A DNA stretch of 64,000 bases from NCBI GenBank assembly GCA_005784505.1, contig VCAZ01000008.1, positions 8,638,763 to 8,702,762 of the forward strand, given 5' to 3'. Origin of the DNA: Bagarius yarrelli (taxonomy: Eukaryota; Chordata; Actinopteri; Siluriformes; Sisoridae). This document shows positions 22,234 through 35,599 of the stretch, in pieces (the stretch's first letter is position 1; every line of letters begins with the position of its first letter). The notes beneath the pieces were generated by a model. It did not search any database. It saw nothing but the letters and a program-made list of their open reading frames with translations, and was not told the DNA's origin. The position numbers were made by a program, and so were the translations under genes.

Positions 22234-22780
22234 CTAGTACAGGCATTGGTGCCGTTTAGATCGATTCATCCAGCCGTTTCTGAGCATCTTCTTCCCAAAG
22301 AGAGAGAGAAAGTCCAGAGGGAACTGTGTCTCTGTCTACATGATGCCTCTCGAGTAAAACATTTCCATCCCTGTCCAGCACAAAGGCCACGCTGGTTTAG
22401 CTCTCAACGGCAATTAAAGAGCTTAATTCTCTCTGATGCTGCTGCGGAGCTGGAGAGGATGAAGCGGTTCCACTGGGGCTGATCTTAATTCTGTCCTCAC
22501 TAGTGGCATACCGACAAACGAAAAGTCTTATGTTTCGGGGTATTGTGGCACTCTGTCATTGCTTAGACTCTCTTACCCTTTTCTCTCCTGACTCTCTGTG
22601 TAGTGTGGGGAATTATTATCTTCTCCTCACATGTGGGAGATGAAGGCCCTGTCCAATTAAACAATATGTCAAAGAACTGTTTGTTGACAGCTTTGGAGAA
22701 AAAGAAATCGATGCAGTTTGCATGCTTCAGGTGAGACGTTTCAGCCTTTCTTTCAATAGCAACCCGTGAGTGTTTGTGCA
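22234..22780. other. Unique island, possible conserved element
   Basis: 22246-22482 is non-repetitive and open in one plus frame for 78 codons (ending RQLKSLILSDAAAELERMK). This looks less random than most frames here but matches no protein I know. The run ggcaattaaagagcttaatt has the homeobox-site-rich look of vertebrate conserved non-coding elements. Not decided. Confidence 0.25.

Positions 22781-22832
<52 letters not shown>
22781..22832. repeat. Compound (TG)n(AG)n microsatellite
   Basis: About ten TG units followed by sixteen AG units. Confidence 0.97.
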
Positions 22833-22834
<2 letters not shown>

Positions 22835-23293
22835 GGTACAAACCCAAACACACCTCACTGACCTTGTCACAGGAGGCGCTTTTGAAAGCACATGCCGTTA
22901 TATAAGCTGTCTGTAGGAAGACAGTTGAAGCATCCGCAGTGGTCCAGACGAACCCGCCAACCTCTACATCCATCCTTCCCCTCCCTCCGGGCTCGTCTAT
23001 CTAAACGAGAGCGGATTAACATGCGGGCTGGGGAGGAGGTGTGAGTTCCGATAAGAACACACCGGGTCAATGCTTGAAATATTTTTCTCATTTTGTAAAG
23101 CAAGCTGTTTTTTTTAAAATATATATAAACAGATGTGTTAGTTGTTTAATGTGTTTAGTTGTTCATTTTAAAGCATTTTCTTTTCTTTCTTTCTCACTGG
23201 TTTGTTAGTAGATATAGATCAATGTGTGTTTACAGCCACTGATGAATACAATACTAAGAATGCCCAGAAAATATATTCTAAACAGATAAATAA

Positions 23294-24382
<1,089 letters not shown>

Positions 24383-24490
24383 CACATCGACTCTACAGCA
24401 CAGTGAAATTTATTTCTTTGCATATCCCACTTTAGTAAGTTGGGGTCAAAGTTCAGGGTCAGTAACCCTGGGGCAGGAAGGGTTAAGCGC
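24383..24490 (-). mobile_element. SINE family B, 3' fragment
   Basis: Antisense: tcgactctacagcacagtga, then aatttatttctttgcatatc, then agttggggtcaaagttcagg and gcaggaagggttaagcg. This is the complement of the end half of family B. Confidence 0.8.
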
Positions 24491-24650
24491 TCTGGTCTCC
24501 TGGTTGCCCAAACAGCGACTTATTGCCTTAAACATTTTGAGTTTACACATAACGCCGGATTAAACGCTAAAGATTTTCTGCTTTCCAACATTCAAAGCAT
24601 GACAACTGTCACAGTACATAACGGGTGTTTTTTTCACTTTTACCTTACAG

Positions 24651-24896
24651 CACTTTCTTTCTTTTTTTTCTTTCTTTCTTTCTTTCTGTTTTTTTATATC
24701 TTTCTGACTTTTTTCTTCCTTCTTTCTTTCTTTCTTTCTTTCTTCCTTTTTCTTTTTTCTTTCAGTCTCTGTCTTTCTTTCTTTCTTTTTTTTCTTTCTT
24801 TCTTTTTTCTTTCTTTTTTCTTTCTTTCTTTCTTTCTTTCTCAGTTTTCTTTCCTTCTTTCTGTCTGTCTTTCTGTCTTTTTTCTTTCCTTCTTTA
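24651..24896. repeat. Long TTTC polypyrimidine tract
   Basis: About 245 bp of almost pure pyrimidine on the plus strand, built of TTTC, TTCC and TTTTC steps with a few G interruptions. Two overlapping open frames rich in F, L and S come from it and are not proteins. Confidence 0.95.
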
Positions 24897-24938
24897 TATG
24901 CTGTTAGGTGTACTATACTTAAATCAAAACAAAAATAT

Positions 24939-25560
24939 ACACTTTATGAACAAAAGTATTGGGACACCTGACCATCATACTGTATCTATATGTGTTTTTA
25001 AACATCCTACATGGATGAGTCTCACTCTTACTCCTGTATTATCCTCCACATCTGGAAAGGCTTTTCACTAGACTGTGGAATGTGACTGCGGGGATTTGAT
25101 CATTTATCTATAATACATTTCAGGCATTTGGCAGATGTTTTTATCCAAAGCGACTTACATTCATTTTATTTTTAATCCAACTTAAGTAGCAGTTAAGTGT
25201 TAAAGGCCTTCTCAGAGGCTGGGAATAAAGTCCATCAGCAGACCAACACCTTAACCAATCAGCTACCACTTCAACACAAAACAGTATTAGTGAGATCAGA
25301 CACTGATGTTGAATATGGAGGTCTGGGGTTCAGTCAATGTTCCAGTTTATCCCAGACATGTCCGATTCAGGGATCAGTACAGGACACTCTTCCACTCCAA
25401 CCAGAACACAGCATGTCTTTAAAGCTTTGTGTACTTTTGTGTACATTGTCATGCTGGAACAGTTCATTGTTTATGTCCTAAATAACTGGGCAACAGCGAA
25501 AAAAAACACACTTATGATATTCTAATAAGAAAACTCCACAATATTTTGGCCATATAGTGT
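24939..25560 (-). mobile_element. Tc1/mariner relic interrupted by a SINE
   Basis: Left end acactttatgaacaaaagta pairs with the right end, whose complement is acactatatggccaaaata. Internal words (gtattagtgagatcagacac, tgttgaatatggaggtctgg) are shared with 32178-32400 and 55478-55670, and are the complement of the 13366-13934 copy. A SINE A at 25119-25270 splits the relic. The TA target dinucleotide is visible only at the left. Confidence 0.78.
25119..25270 (-). mobile_element. SINE family A nested in the Tc1 relic
   Basis: catttcaggcatttggcaga tail, short body (aaggccttctcagaggctgg) and head complement aaccaatcagctaccacttc. Relic sequence resumes at agtattagtgagatcagaca, so the SINE is younger than the Tc1 copy. 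Confidence 0.82.
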
Positions 25561-25570
25561 GCCAACTAGG

Positions 25571-25748
25571 GGTTGGTAGTGGTAGCTCAGTTGTTAAGGC
25601 GTTGGACTGCTTATACAAACATAATGAGTTCAATTCCCAGCACCGCCTAGTAACCACAGCTGGGTCCCTTCGCAAGGCCCTTAACACACAACTGCTTAGT
25701 TGGATATAAGATAATTGTAAGACTCTTTGGATAACAGCATCTGCCAAG
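25571..25748 (+). mobile_element. SINE family A, first of a tandem pair
   Basis: gtagtggtagctcagttgtt head, gttcaattcccagcaccgcc B box, body to taacagcatctgccaagg. The tail runs directly into the head of the next copy. Confidence 0.88.
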
Positions 25749-25932
25749 GAAGTGGTAGCACAGTGTTTAAGGAGTTGGACTGCTGGATGGTAGATTGTTG
25801 GTTCAATTCCCAACACCACCAAGTTACTACTGATGGGCCCCTTAACCCCCAACTGCTTTGTTATAAAAAAGAGGTAGAACATGTAAGTTGCTCTGGTTAA
25901 GGGTATCAGCTAAATGCTGTAAATATAAATGT
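25749..25932 (+). mobile_element. SINE family A, second of a tandem pair
   Basis: aagtggtagcacagtgttta head starts where the previous copy ends. B box gttcaattcccaacaccacc, tail agctaaatgctgtaaatata. The two copies differ enough that a recent duplication is unlikely; one probably inserted into the tail of the other. Confidence 0.88.
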
Positions 25933-26310
25933 AGTGAATATAATAATTTATACACACCTTCTGTTTTGTCCTTAAACAACACAGCATTTCTGTAAACAAA
26001 AAAGCTTTTTAAAGAATTTAACAGCCCCTTAAATATTTAATTCTTTATGTACCCGTTTTCTGTAATAGTAATTTGGTCAAATAAAGCATTTCAATTAACT
26101 ATGATTTTTTTTGTTAAGTATCCAATATTCACAGGTTTTAGTGATTCCATTGCATTATGGGGTTTTTACTCGAAACAGCCAATAACAATTTATGGAAAAA
26201 CACTCATTTAGCTAATTTATGGTTAACATTTAACAGTTAACCAGTTAGATCACAATGAAAATTATGGGATATATCTTCTAAATACTTGTACCTACATACA
26301 TGTAGCCCAG
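25933..26310. other. AT-rich sequence, nothing seen
   Basis: No repeat or frame of note. Confidence 0.5.
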
Positions 26311-26425
26311 TTTTCAAGTGATGACCTTGTCTTCTAGATGACTATCGGACAAGAACATGGAAATATTGCTGCAGCATGGAATAACCCGCTGATTCGTCTG
26401 GTCAGAGTAGAACTGACCAATTAGC
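26311..26425 (-). repeat. Dispersed repeat R1, inverted fragment
   Basis: gatgaccttgtcttctagat, ttgctgcagcatggaataac and ctggtcagagtagaactgac are the complement of phrases in 104-352. Confidence 0.65.
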
Positions 26426-27684
26426 ATAATTTCTGCTTAAAATCTTCTTCCACATCACACAAGAGTTAAAAAAAGCACTCTGGCGCATCCTGAGAACATC
26501 AGACTGGGGAAGGGGGGGTATACAAATTGAATAAAGGAAAAGAGAAGGTTCTATTCACGCACTATACAAGAAGGTCTGGTTCTAATTGTGATCTACGGTA
26601 AACTGTGTATAAGTGTGTGTGTTTAAGTGAGTGTGTGTCACTATTTCAGTCTCGTCTCTTAAACAATAGAGCTTTGATGAGCAATAATCTTGGGGGAAGC
26701 CATAACCTCTATCAAGCAAACAGTGTGGTGATAATTAGTAAAATGTCTCACATGAGACAATCATTTGGGGCTAAATCTGCTTCATATCTCTATGGACTTG
26801 GTCTCAGAATGTAGTCGTCTCTCTAGAGGGTTCTTACTGTAAGCCTGAGCAATCAGGACTGTCAGGTTTTATACTGAAACAAAGCAGAAAATGTCGACTC
26901 CATGATTCAAACAACAGCTTGATGGAAAAAGGACTTTGTGGCCTGCTGTTTTGTGGGATAACGAGCGAGTACGACGTGGACACACAACCAGCGGAGATGT
27001 CGGAGCGTTAGAGAGGAAAAAGATGGAAAAGGGGAGAGAAAAAAAGATGAGATAAACAAGTCATACAAGTCCCAGCACATCATGACAGTGATCAAACATC
27101 CTCCCAGATACAAAAAACACAGCTTGAATTCTGGACCTTAAGAGCAGCCAGCAATTAAAGCTGGGATGGAAAGCCCACACACTCCCAAGAGATCCCTTCT
27201 GTTTTTTTTTTTTTTGTGGTTTAAAGATATAAGGGACAAGCAAGAGACAGAAAGAGATTATTTTTGGCTCTTAATGGAATAAGTGCTGCCTGGGATTTTT
27301 ACCAAACGATCCTGCTAGTGTGTTGTTAGATCTTAGTGTGATAAGAGTTTCCATTACGAAAGTAGAAATTATTGTGGGGGGTTGGGGGAGGGGAATACTA
27401 ATAGAACATAACATCAGCATAACAACTGACATAACATAGATAAATATTCCTAAAGCCTTTTTTCTGAAGGCGTCACCTGTCATAAAGACAGAACCAGATT
27501 AAACTGTAGTCTTAAAATATGCTTTTTCAGGCATTTATAGAATATTATGAATGATTTTCCATCTCAGTGGACTTCCGGTGAGGAAGTGATGGTTAAACAT
27601 TTAAACCAAATTCTAATTCAAGGTTGGTGGAAAATGTAAAGACCAAAATAGTCCCCTTTATAGCGCTTTTCTGAGGTTTCAGAC
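26426..27684. other. Unique sequence, no gene seen
   Basis: Short overlapping frames near 26605-27483, none with a domain. Poly-T at about 27205 and a G-rich run at 27375-27394. Confidence 0.45.
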
Positions 27685-27855
27685 AAGACCTCTTCTGAAG
27701 TCTTGTCTGGATGTCTGTCTAGAAGACAAGGTCCTCACTGGGAAACTGTCTCTGGGGCTTATTGTCTCTAAGTGCTGATTCACCAACTGGGCTGAATACA
27801 GACTGGATCTGGTGGTGACGGTGAGTTTGGAATAGAAAAGAAACAGACTGATGTT
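27685..27855 (+). repeat. Dispersed repeat R1, 3' fragment
   Basis: Shares gtcttgtctggatgtctgtc, agaagacaaggtcctcactg and gctgaatacagactggatct with 35600-35965. Confidence 0.7.
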
Positions 27856-28193
27856 AGAGTAGATGCCATTCTACTTACGATAGGCAGATATATTGTTTGT
27901 TATTGGTGGTGTTTCCGGTTTCGGTAAATACAGATAGAGCTGAATTTTTCTATATTTTTCTATATTTATTTATTTACCAAAATACCGAAAAATTACCGAA
28001 TTATTTATTTATTTATTTGCCAACATTAACACATTTAATCAGTAATGAATGCCATATCAGTTTATATTTACATACAGTGTTGTACAACATTGTTTGACTA
28101 GAACTATTGGTATGATGATCATGATCACAGATTTGGTTTGTGTAATGAAAGTTTAAGGTTTTTAATTTAAAAAATCTTTCGTCATATCAGTTT
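27856..28193. other. AT-rich sequence, nothing seen
   Basis: Contains short ttattta runs near 27965-28016. No gene. Confidence 0.5.
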
Positions 28194-28357
28194 ATTACAT
28201 TTCCGGCATTTGGCAGACATTCTTATCCAAAGTGACTTATATTATCTCCTTTATACAACTGAGCAATGGGGGTTAAGGGGTATTTAGTGGTGCTGGGAAT
28301 CGAACACACAATCTTTCAATTAGCAGTCCAACTCCTTAACCACTGTGCTACCACTTA
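28194..28357 (-). mobile_element. SINE family A
   Basis: Antisense: ttacatttccggcatttggc tail to ccactgtgctaccactta head complement. About 20 bases of the centre are missing. Confidence 0.88.
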
Positions 28358-29890
28358 ATATCTACATCAAAGGGTAACTGCTCTTTCTCAAAGAGCTCAA
28401 GTCAGTAATAAATGTGTTATTATGCGTTACTAGTATTACACAGTGTGTGGCTAAAGGTGCAGTATAACCTAATGGATTTAAGAAACCACAACTTTCTAGC
28501 GGAGGAAAAACAAACGCTGGCCACCAACTAGCTTAAAATGTAGGGGGTAAAAGATTCATGTATATTAGAGAAAATACTATAGCACATATACAAGGGCATG
28601 AGCGGGAACGGAAACGGAAATGTTTAGGTCAATTATCCGTCCAAGGACTTCGCCTCGTAACCTTTTCCGGGTCCGTAATAAAACCATTTGCAACTCTAAA
28701 CGTTCTGTTGACTTTTTTTCTTTCATCCGTTTTCCTTATTTACAAAAGCATGCCAATAATAAGACTTTAGAGCGGGTAAATAAACCCAAATATCCATAAA
28801 AGTTTATGAAAACTCAGCCTGGAGCTTGTGTCTGGTCTGCTGATTTGCTTTTAGCTAAATAATTTTCATAAACACAAGTGACTGCAGAAACCGCAACAGA
28901 AGCAGAGCTGGTTTATATTTATAAAACTTGAGTTGGTGAATTACAGCCAGGGATTTTTCATGTACTTTAGACACTGAGGCCTAGTTTATACTGTAAATTC
29001 TGGAATAGAGTCCAAGAAGGAAGTGACATGAACAAGTAAACATCCTCCAGTTTTAATACAAATCCAGATCCAGTGTCATATGGGCTTCTGAGCCATATTT
29101 TCCCACATTAAACAATTACATTTACTACATACCGTAATTATATACTGCTCCAGCATCAGCATAGGATGGAATAAGAGGATCGTCTCACTGCTCACATGTT
29201 CTTCAGAACGTTCTTTATCTGCAGGCTTTCATCTTATAGCCACTTAAATATAGCTGGCCTTTAATATCCCCTCTCCACTCGTTTTAAAGTGCTTTTCTGC
29301 ATCTGCGCTGTTTGAATCAAAGCCTTTTTTTGTTTTGACATACCATTTTGTCTTCTATACTTCACAAAACCGACCTGACAAATGCCAGAAACGGAAAGAC
29401 GTCTTCTTGTATTATGTCCAAATGGAAAAAATCTCAGCTACAGCCAAGAGGTTACTAATGGTACAAAAAAAATGCAGCGTGAAAACACAAACAGGATGCT
29501 GGCACAACCTTAAATGACATTAGGTATAGATGTGATGTAATGGCCTGTGTTACCGCTGCAATACTGTTTATCTCACCTCTTTTCTCATTTGTTCTCGTCT
29601 TCTGTTTATTATCCCCAGGGCCTGAAGTGAACAAATGAAATTTATATTTATACAGAAGAAAACACTGCCATATAAACAGGAATTACCTACAGGTACAGGA
29701 TCTAGGAGAGTGTGTGTGTGTGTAAGCAGAAGTTAATCAATACATTTATTTTATTATTTATTATTCATGGACACAAATGAGAGAGAAAGAGGGACTCTGA
29801 AAGAGAGAAAGAGAGGGGAATATTATTGTAAATAATAATAGTAATAGTAATAATAATAGTGTGAAATAGAAAAAAGATAGATAGAATCAA
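28358..29890. other. Unique sequence, no SINE and no gene
   Basis: Start of an 8.6-kb interval without any SINE A. Frames up to 70 codons only, without domains. Confidence 0.5.
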
Positions 29891-29910
29891 AGTAAAAGAA
29901 ATAAAGTATA

Positions 29911-29942
<32 letters not shown>

Positions 29943-30240
29943 AAGAAAGAAAAGCAGAAAGAAAGAAAGCCAGAAAGAAAGAAAAACAGAAAGAAAATAA
30001 GAAAGCAAGATATAAAGAAGACAAAAACAAAGTAAAATAAAGGAACAAAGAAAAAAGAATGAAGGAAGGAAAGAAGGAAGGAAGGAAGGAAGGAATGTAG
30101 AAAGAAAGAAAATAAAAAACAGAAAGAAAGAAACAGAAAGGCAGAAAGAAAGACAGAAAGAAAGAAAATAAGAAAGCAAGACATAAAGAAGACAAGAAAA
30201 ACGTAAAAGAAAGGTAGAAAGGAAAAGAGGAAAAAAAAGA
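29891..30240. repeat. Long GAAA polypurine tract
   Basis: About 330 bp of nearly pure purine on the plus strand (GAAA, GGAA and GAAAA steps). It mirrors in composition the TTTC tract at 24651-24896 on the opposite strand. Three overlapping antisense frames up to 240 codons rich in F, L and S come from it and are spurious. Confidence 0.95.
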
Positions 30241-32177
30241 GACAAAATGTCCACAAACATACAAGCAAACGAATAAATATAAAGTAAATAAAATAACAGC
30301 AACAGTAAAATCCAGAGTAAAGGCTAGAAATGCCATACTGTGCAAAACAAACAGAAACTAAAACAAGGAATAGTAAGAATGAAAGGAAGAAGTTTGTGTT
30401 CGAGAATTCTTGCCTTTGGAAAAGCCCCTCAGTGGATTTATTATTTAAGGACAAACTCACAGTAGGAAGGAAGTTATAATCCCTCAAAAACTCTCATTGT
30501 CAGTCACCGAGTTGCTGGAATTTTATCGAGTGTATCTGATGAAAAGGAATGCCTGAAGCTTCTGATGGATGACAGCTGTCTACTGTTTTAGCGTCATTTT
30601 CCATCTCTTTGTATACTTGTGTGGAGGTGTGCATATTAACGCATGCGTCTGAGGAGCAAATTCTCCATCGCTTAAGAGAGTGAGGCTAATAAATTATTCT
30701 CCAGCGTCTGCTGGTTCGGATTGACATGAGGCCTTTTGGCATTCCTACAGAGCAGCAGCGCTGAAAGTGCAGAGCGCATCACGTGTAAAGGGAATATTAG
30801 ATTACAGACACATGGGAAGTGACTAGGAGGGACAGAACACTGAGCAAGCTAACACAATAACACAATAAGCCCATTAGCTGGATCGGGGTTGGAGCTCAGC
30901 AGAAACTTAGCCAGCTAAGCATTCAGCAAGCTATGGCATTGCCGAAAGTCTGAAATCAAATATCCTGCGTCCTTTACCCTGCTAAATCAAATCTGAAGGT
31001 GCCGCTTAACCCCTCCCACCACGTTGGTGTCTTGCTTTTTATTTTATTTTTACAAATATATTCTGTGAGGTTAGTACTAGCTTGTTCAACTTCATGAGCA
31101 CCATCTGAAGAAGAACGAGGCTATATGAGCTGGGTCAGTATACATATATGGTATATGGTTTATACCATTGCTTTGTTCAATTCCCAATTCTGACTGGTCA
31201 GAGACTGTTGAGCAATTTTATTCAACAGCTTTGGCAATAGAGGAAGAAACCTTTATTTTTTTCACATTACAGTGGAATGGAATTCTATTTGTTACACTTT
31301 CCAGCTTTGAAAGTTAGCGTGTTAGCACACCTGGAGCAGAGGGGGCTAAGGTCCGTGTACAGGGACCAACTGAAGGTAGCTCGACTGTTCTAAAGCTTGA
31401 ATTCCCAACCTTACGATTAACAAGCAGTGGCATACCTTGTGGTAAATCCAGCCAATTCAGTAGCGTGTTGTGCTCTGTGCTAGCTGCCATTTCTTTCCAT
31501 TATTTTCATTTGGTTTGCAAATGTGTGCCTGGAAAAAGGCATTTTGGGTAGATAGGCAACAAGATATGGTGTAGCGGAGCCAGTGACTACAGCATTTATT
31601 TTCTTCATATTGAGTTTTACTTCCATACCTAGAAAATTTTATGCGAATGCTAAGGATATCACCATTAGTCCCAGAGAGCGGGGTGGTATCAATTTGATGA
31701 TTCTGTCGCTAATACTTGTTAGAAATCAAATGCTAGTGCTATCAATAGCGATCTTTTTGATATAAGATATCCCAGTTAAACCTAAACAAAACTAATTTTA
31801 GGCAATTTTGTGGACATTAAACTAATGAAAACGATGCAACAACTGTACCAGGAGAACCAGCAGCAATTCAAATCATAGGTTTGTATCTATGTGTTCCAAC
31901 ATACACATATGTATGGCATATAATTGCATAGTGGGCTTCATACACAAGAAGTTTAAGTTTAACCCGTGTACTTGTTACATAGATGTGTGACAAGACATTT
32001 ATCTGTCACTCCATTAAGACATTAGTGTTAGTGCTTTGTAATGGTCAGAAGTGTAAGTGAAGTTTGCCATCAAATAAAGGAAGGCCTAGCAGTTCCTCAG
32101 TAACAGAACTTCTTTTCCCAAACTATAGTTCCACTAGCTACTACACTAACCTAGAAATATATATTTTTTTTTTACTA
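30241..32177. other. Unique sequence with a possible conserved island
   Basis: 30480-30790 is non-repetitive and contains a perfect palindrome gacagctgtc (30571-30580) preceded by T, which makes the Meis/TGIF-type TGACAG half-site in inverted pair form. The gctaataaattattctccag run nearby is homeobox-site-like. The rest is featureless. Confidence 0.3.
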
Positions 32178-32400
32178 GACGTTGGAGTGTGTTCATTTAG
32201 CTGCAATAATATTAGTGGGATCAGACACTAATGTTGAGGTAAGGAGGTCTAGGCTTCAGTTCATCTCAAAGGTGTTCAGTGTGGTTGAGTCGGAGTCAGG
32301 ACTCTGTACGGGACATGAGAGTTCTTCCACTCCAACTATGCCTTTATAATCTGGCAGGGGTATTGTCATGGTGAAACTGGTGTAGGTCCAGTGATGGGAA
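32178..32400 (-). mobile_element. Tc1/mariner relic fragment
   Basis: gttggagtgtgttcatttag, atattagtgggatcagacac and gagttcttccactccaac match the copies at 24939-25560 and 55478-55670. Both ends are worn. Confidence 0.7.
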
Positions 32401-35400
32401 ATATTAACCCTTAGGTGGTGTTCTGGTAGCCCCACTGCATTATTGGGCTTTTAATCAACGCAGCAATTCATGGAGAAACTCTCAAGCATTAAAGTAATCT
32501 ATAGTAATTTATAGCTACTATTTGCCTTTTACCCCTTTAGATCACATATAAAAATATATGTGTTTTGGAAAATATGTTCTATTTTATGTTCTACATGGAA
32601 AATAAGTCAAGGCCAATGAGTCTGGAGCTATGAGATATGAATTAATAAATAACTTGTGAATTTCTTTAGCATTTATAATAACAACATTAAATCATTCTTT
32701 ATTAACAGAAGCCAAATAGAAGATTTTGGCATGGGATTCAAACTTTCAGACTCAAATATGATTAAGAATCCTCTAGACACAATCCTTTGGACACAATCCA
32801 GGAACTATATCTACAGTCGGATCCCATGGTGCAGTGCAGCCAGTGAGACGCTTTCCAGAACTGATGACATTCAATCAAAACATCCGTAACTGTAACAGCT
32901 TGTCATGCAAAATGAATAATCGCTGTTTCATAGTACAGTTTAAATCAGAAACCCATTATTAATAGCACATACTCCGCTCAGATCAACATGATTCCTTTTT
33001 TTTTTTTCTCGATGAAGCCGAGGAAGAGATGCAGCATGTGTTGGTAGAAAAATAAACGTGACTTACATTGTGCAATAGCTTGTCAGTTGATCTGCTACCA
33101 TGATTGCAGTGTTTGGTGCAATTTCCTAACCAAGTGCACTTAAACTGTGCTAAACAAAGTGGCAGATAGCTTTCACAGAGAGCCTAATTCAGTATTTTCA
33201 TACGCTGCAGTCAACAATAAATAATACTTACTGTGGAACTAAACAATAGGTTTGACAGTTGACATACTCACTAGTTATTATGGAACATGGAATCGTTATA
33301 ATCAGTACATATTTACTGACATTCCCATGTATAACACACTGTCAAGCGCCCAATAGCAGTCTGTCAAGTGGTTTGTCTATCACTTGCTCACATCGCCTAC
33401 ACCTAAAAGGGTTTGATTTTTGTAATTTAGGATTTATTTGAGTGTACTTTCACTCAGGCCTCGGGCAGACATGCTCAGTTTGTTTTACTGCCCCCTGGCC
33501 CTTCGAATAACCATTTGTTTAGTTGTACCAGCAGGATCGTAAGGGTTTAGGGGCTTGGATGTTTCTTGTAAGTTCTGGCGGATTAGTTTAAGGGGATATA
33601 GACCTTGCTGCAAACCTTCCTGCCCTTTTTCCACAGGACTTATCCCACCCCTGGGGAATGTTCATTACCCACTTACCTTTACTGCTGTTTCCTCAACTAC
33701 ATCTGGCCATAGAAGGTTTCACTCCTGCAGCCCTTCCTGCTTCTTTTCTAACTTCAGGTGTTACTTTCTATCAGGCCCAGTCAGAAATTCTTAAAGTCCT
33801 GGGAATCACGGTTGATTGACCTCGGTAGGATTCATATAGGGTTGAATAACATTTATTTTTTTTTGTGGTGGTGGTTTGGGCTTGAAGTTGACCTGGATGT
33901 TTGAGAGATGCCATAAGGTGAAGGAAAATTATATATAGGGATGACTTGGAACACAGACCATAACCATAGCCAACCTTTTATTGCTAGTGTTATCAGTAAA
34001 TACAGGCTCAAACAATGTATTTATTTGCACTGTTTGTCCTGCACTGTTTGCAGCAGATTGCACACATGCACTTTATGTTGTTCCTCGATTGAGTAGCTCT
34101 TTGTTGCCTGGTTGTTTTGTGTAATTCTGTGTTGCTTAATGTAGCACTATGGTCCTGGAGAAACATTGTTTTTATTTCACTCTGTACTGGATCTGCTATA
34201 TATGGTTCATTAAACCTGGAAAGATAAATTTTAAAAGCGTAGCTGCCTTTATTGTAGGAAAATGTAAATTTTTCTCCTAATATTTTTACAAAGCACAATT
34301 TCTGGTCTGATTTGCTTTAATTACTTTTCCAGGTCACTGCCATTTAATGTTGTCTACTCATTAGTATGACTTCAAATCACACCATATAGCTACCAGTCAA
34401 AAAGAAATACTCCAACCATGATGTCATCTTTTACACTCCTGTAGTTCAGCCTGGAAACACAACACTGATATTAATTTGGCTTTCTTTTAATCCAACCTTT
34501 TTCCCCACAGTACGTGTACACACAGAGATGGTGGATCTTGTCTGCACAAACAAGTTGCGCAGAGTTTTGCACATGCATATGTTGACAGGCAGATAGGAAA
34601 GCCTGTCATAATATTCGGAACGAACATTTTGATTGGACAAACATTTCTTGGTCCTACGGCTTCCACGGAATATATAAACGCAGATGATTATATATAAATC
34701 ATTTACCTTAATGATTTTGGGGGTTTTAACCGGCAAAACAATAATCTGAGTTCAGTCTGTATAATCTCCTTTTATATTTATACTATGCCATATCTCTTTA
34801 AGAATCTAAATGTGAAATATGGAAATATGAACGTTTATAACCCAAGGACAGCTTCATAGTGTGTCCTGTCAGTCCTTGACATTATCTGCTCAGCTCTGAA
34901 TGTAGACTTATAAATAATCAAGCTGCTTAGTGTGAGCTGCTAAGGTCACTCGAACTTCACGTCAGTCTAAAAGAAGACATGCCAATCTACGTAGGACCAG
35001 GTGGGTCAACCCAATTGCTTTGCTTTGGCTGTTTTCTATCTCTTTTACTCCCTCTCTTTCTATCCGACAGTTCAAATGAATGTATGTCTCTTTCTCCTGA
35101 CCTTACTGGCTCCTTCGCTGACTCATTTTCTTGTAGTGGTTCGCTCCCGCTGCGTATCTCTCTGACGCTGAACCGATGTGAACTCTCACTTTATTACATT
35201 TCTGTGCTTTCCATCTCCCCCTCTTGCCCTCGAGCTGGCAGCAGCTGCTACCAAAACAACAGCTGGATTGAAGTCAGCCAAAGAGGGCAGGGCTGGAGAC
35301 GCATAATGCAACAACATGAGTATAAGAGGTGGACAGCTTTAACGAAGTCTTGCACTACCATTTGCACAGAGATGTAGATGGATGGCTGTCTAGGAAAAAA

Positions 35401-35599
35401 GGAAACAATCTGCTAGGTTCTTGTTTTTTTTAGATCCTTTAGTTCATGACTCCATTAGTGGGAGTTGAAACCAGCATCTCAGTTTATAAAAATGTGCGTC
35501 TCTAAGGCTTTTAAGCAATGTTTACTGGAAATCTTTACAAAGAAACAGTTTTATTAGTTTACAAATAAAATAATTCTCTGGCAGATGCCAAGTCAAATC
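32401..35599. other. Long unique stretch, no gene established
   Basis: Holds several frames of 77-132 codons with no domain. The longest, plus-strand 34979-35377, contains splice-like gaccaggtgggt and ctatccgacag signals but no recognisable protein. A C/T-rich block at 33440-33800 (tttccacaggacttatccca) may be a multicopy element, not confirmed. T-runs at 32998-33009 and 33860. Confidence 0.35.

Noticed and set aside
24440..25071. Overlapping 155- and 148-codon plus-strand frames that look like membrane proteins.
   Set aside because: They come from the TTTC tract at 24651-24896; hydrophobicity is a by-product of the repeat.
29765..30487. Long open frames up to 240 codons on the minus strand, rich in F, L and S.
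   Set aside because: They are readings of a GAAA/TTTC polypurine tract; three frames are open at once and there is no domain.
33440..33800. A C/T-rich block that might be an LTR.
   Set aside because: No terminal TG..CA, polyadenylation order or second copy could be shown, so it was not called.
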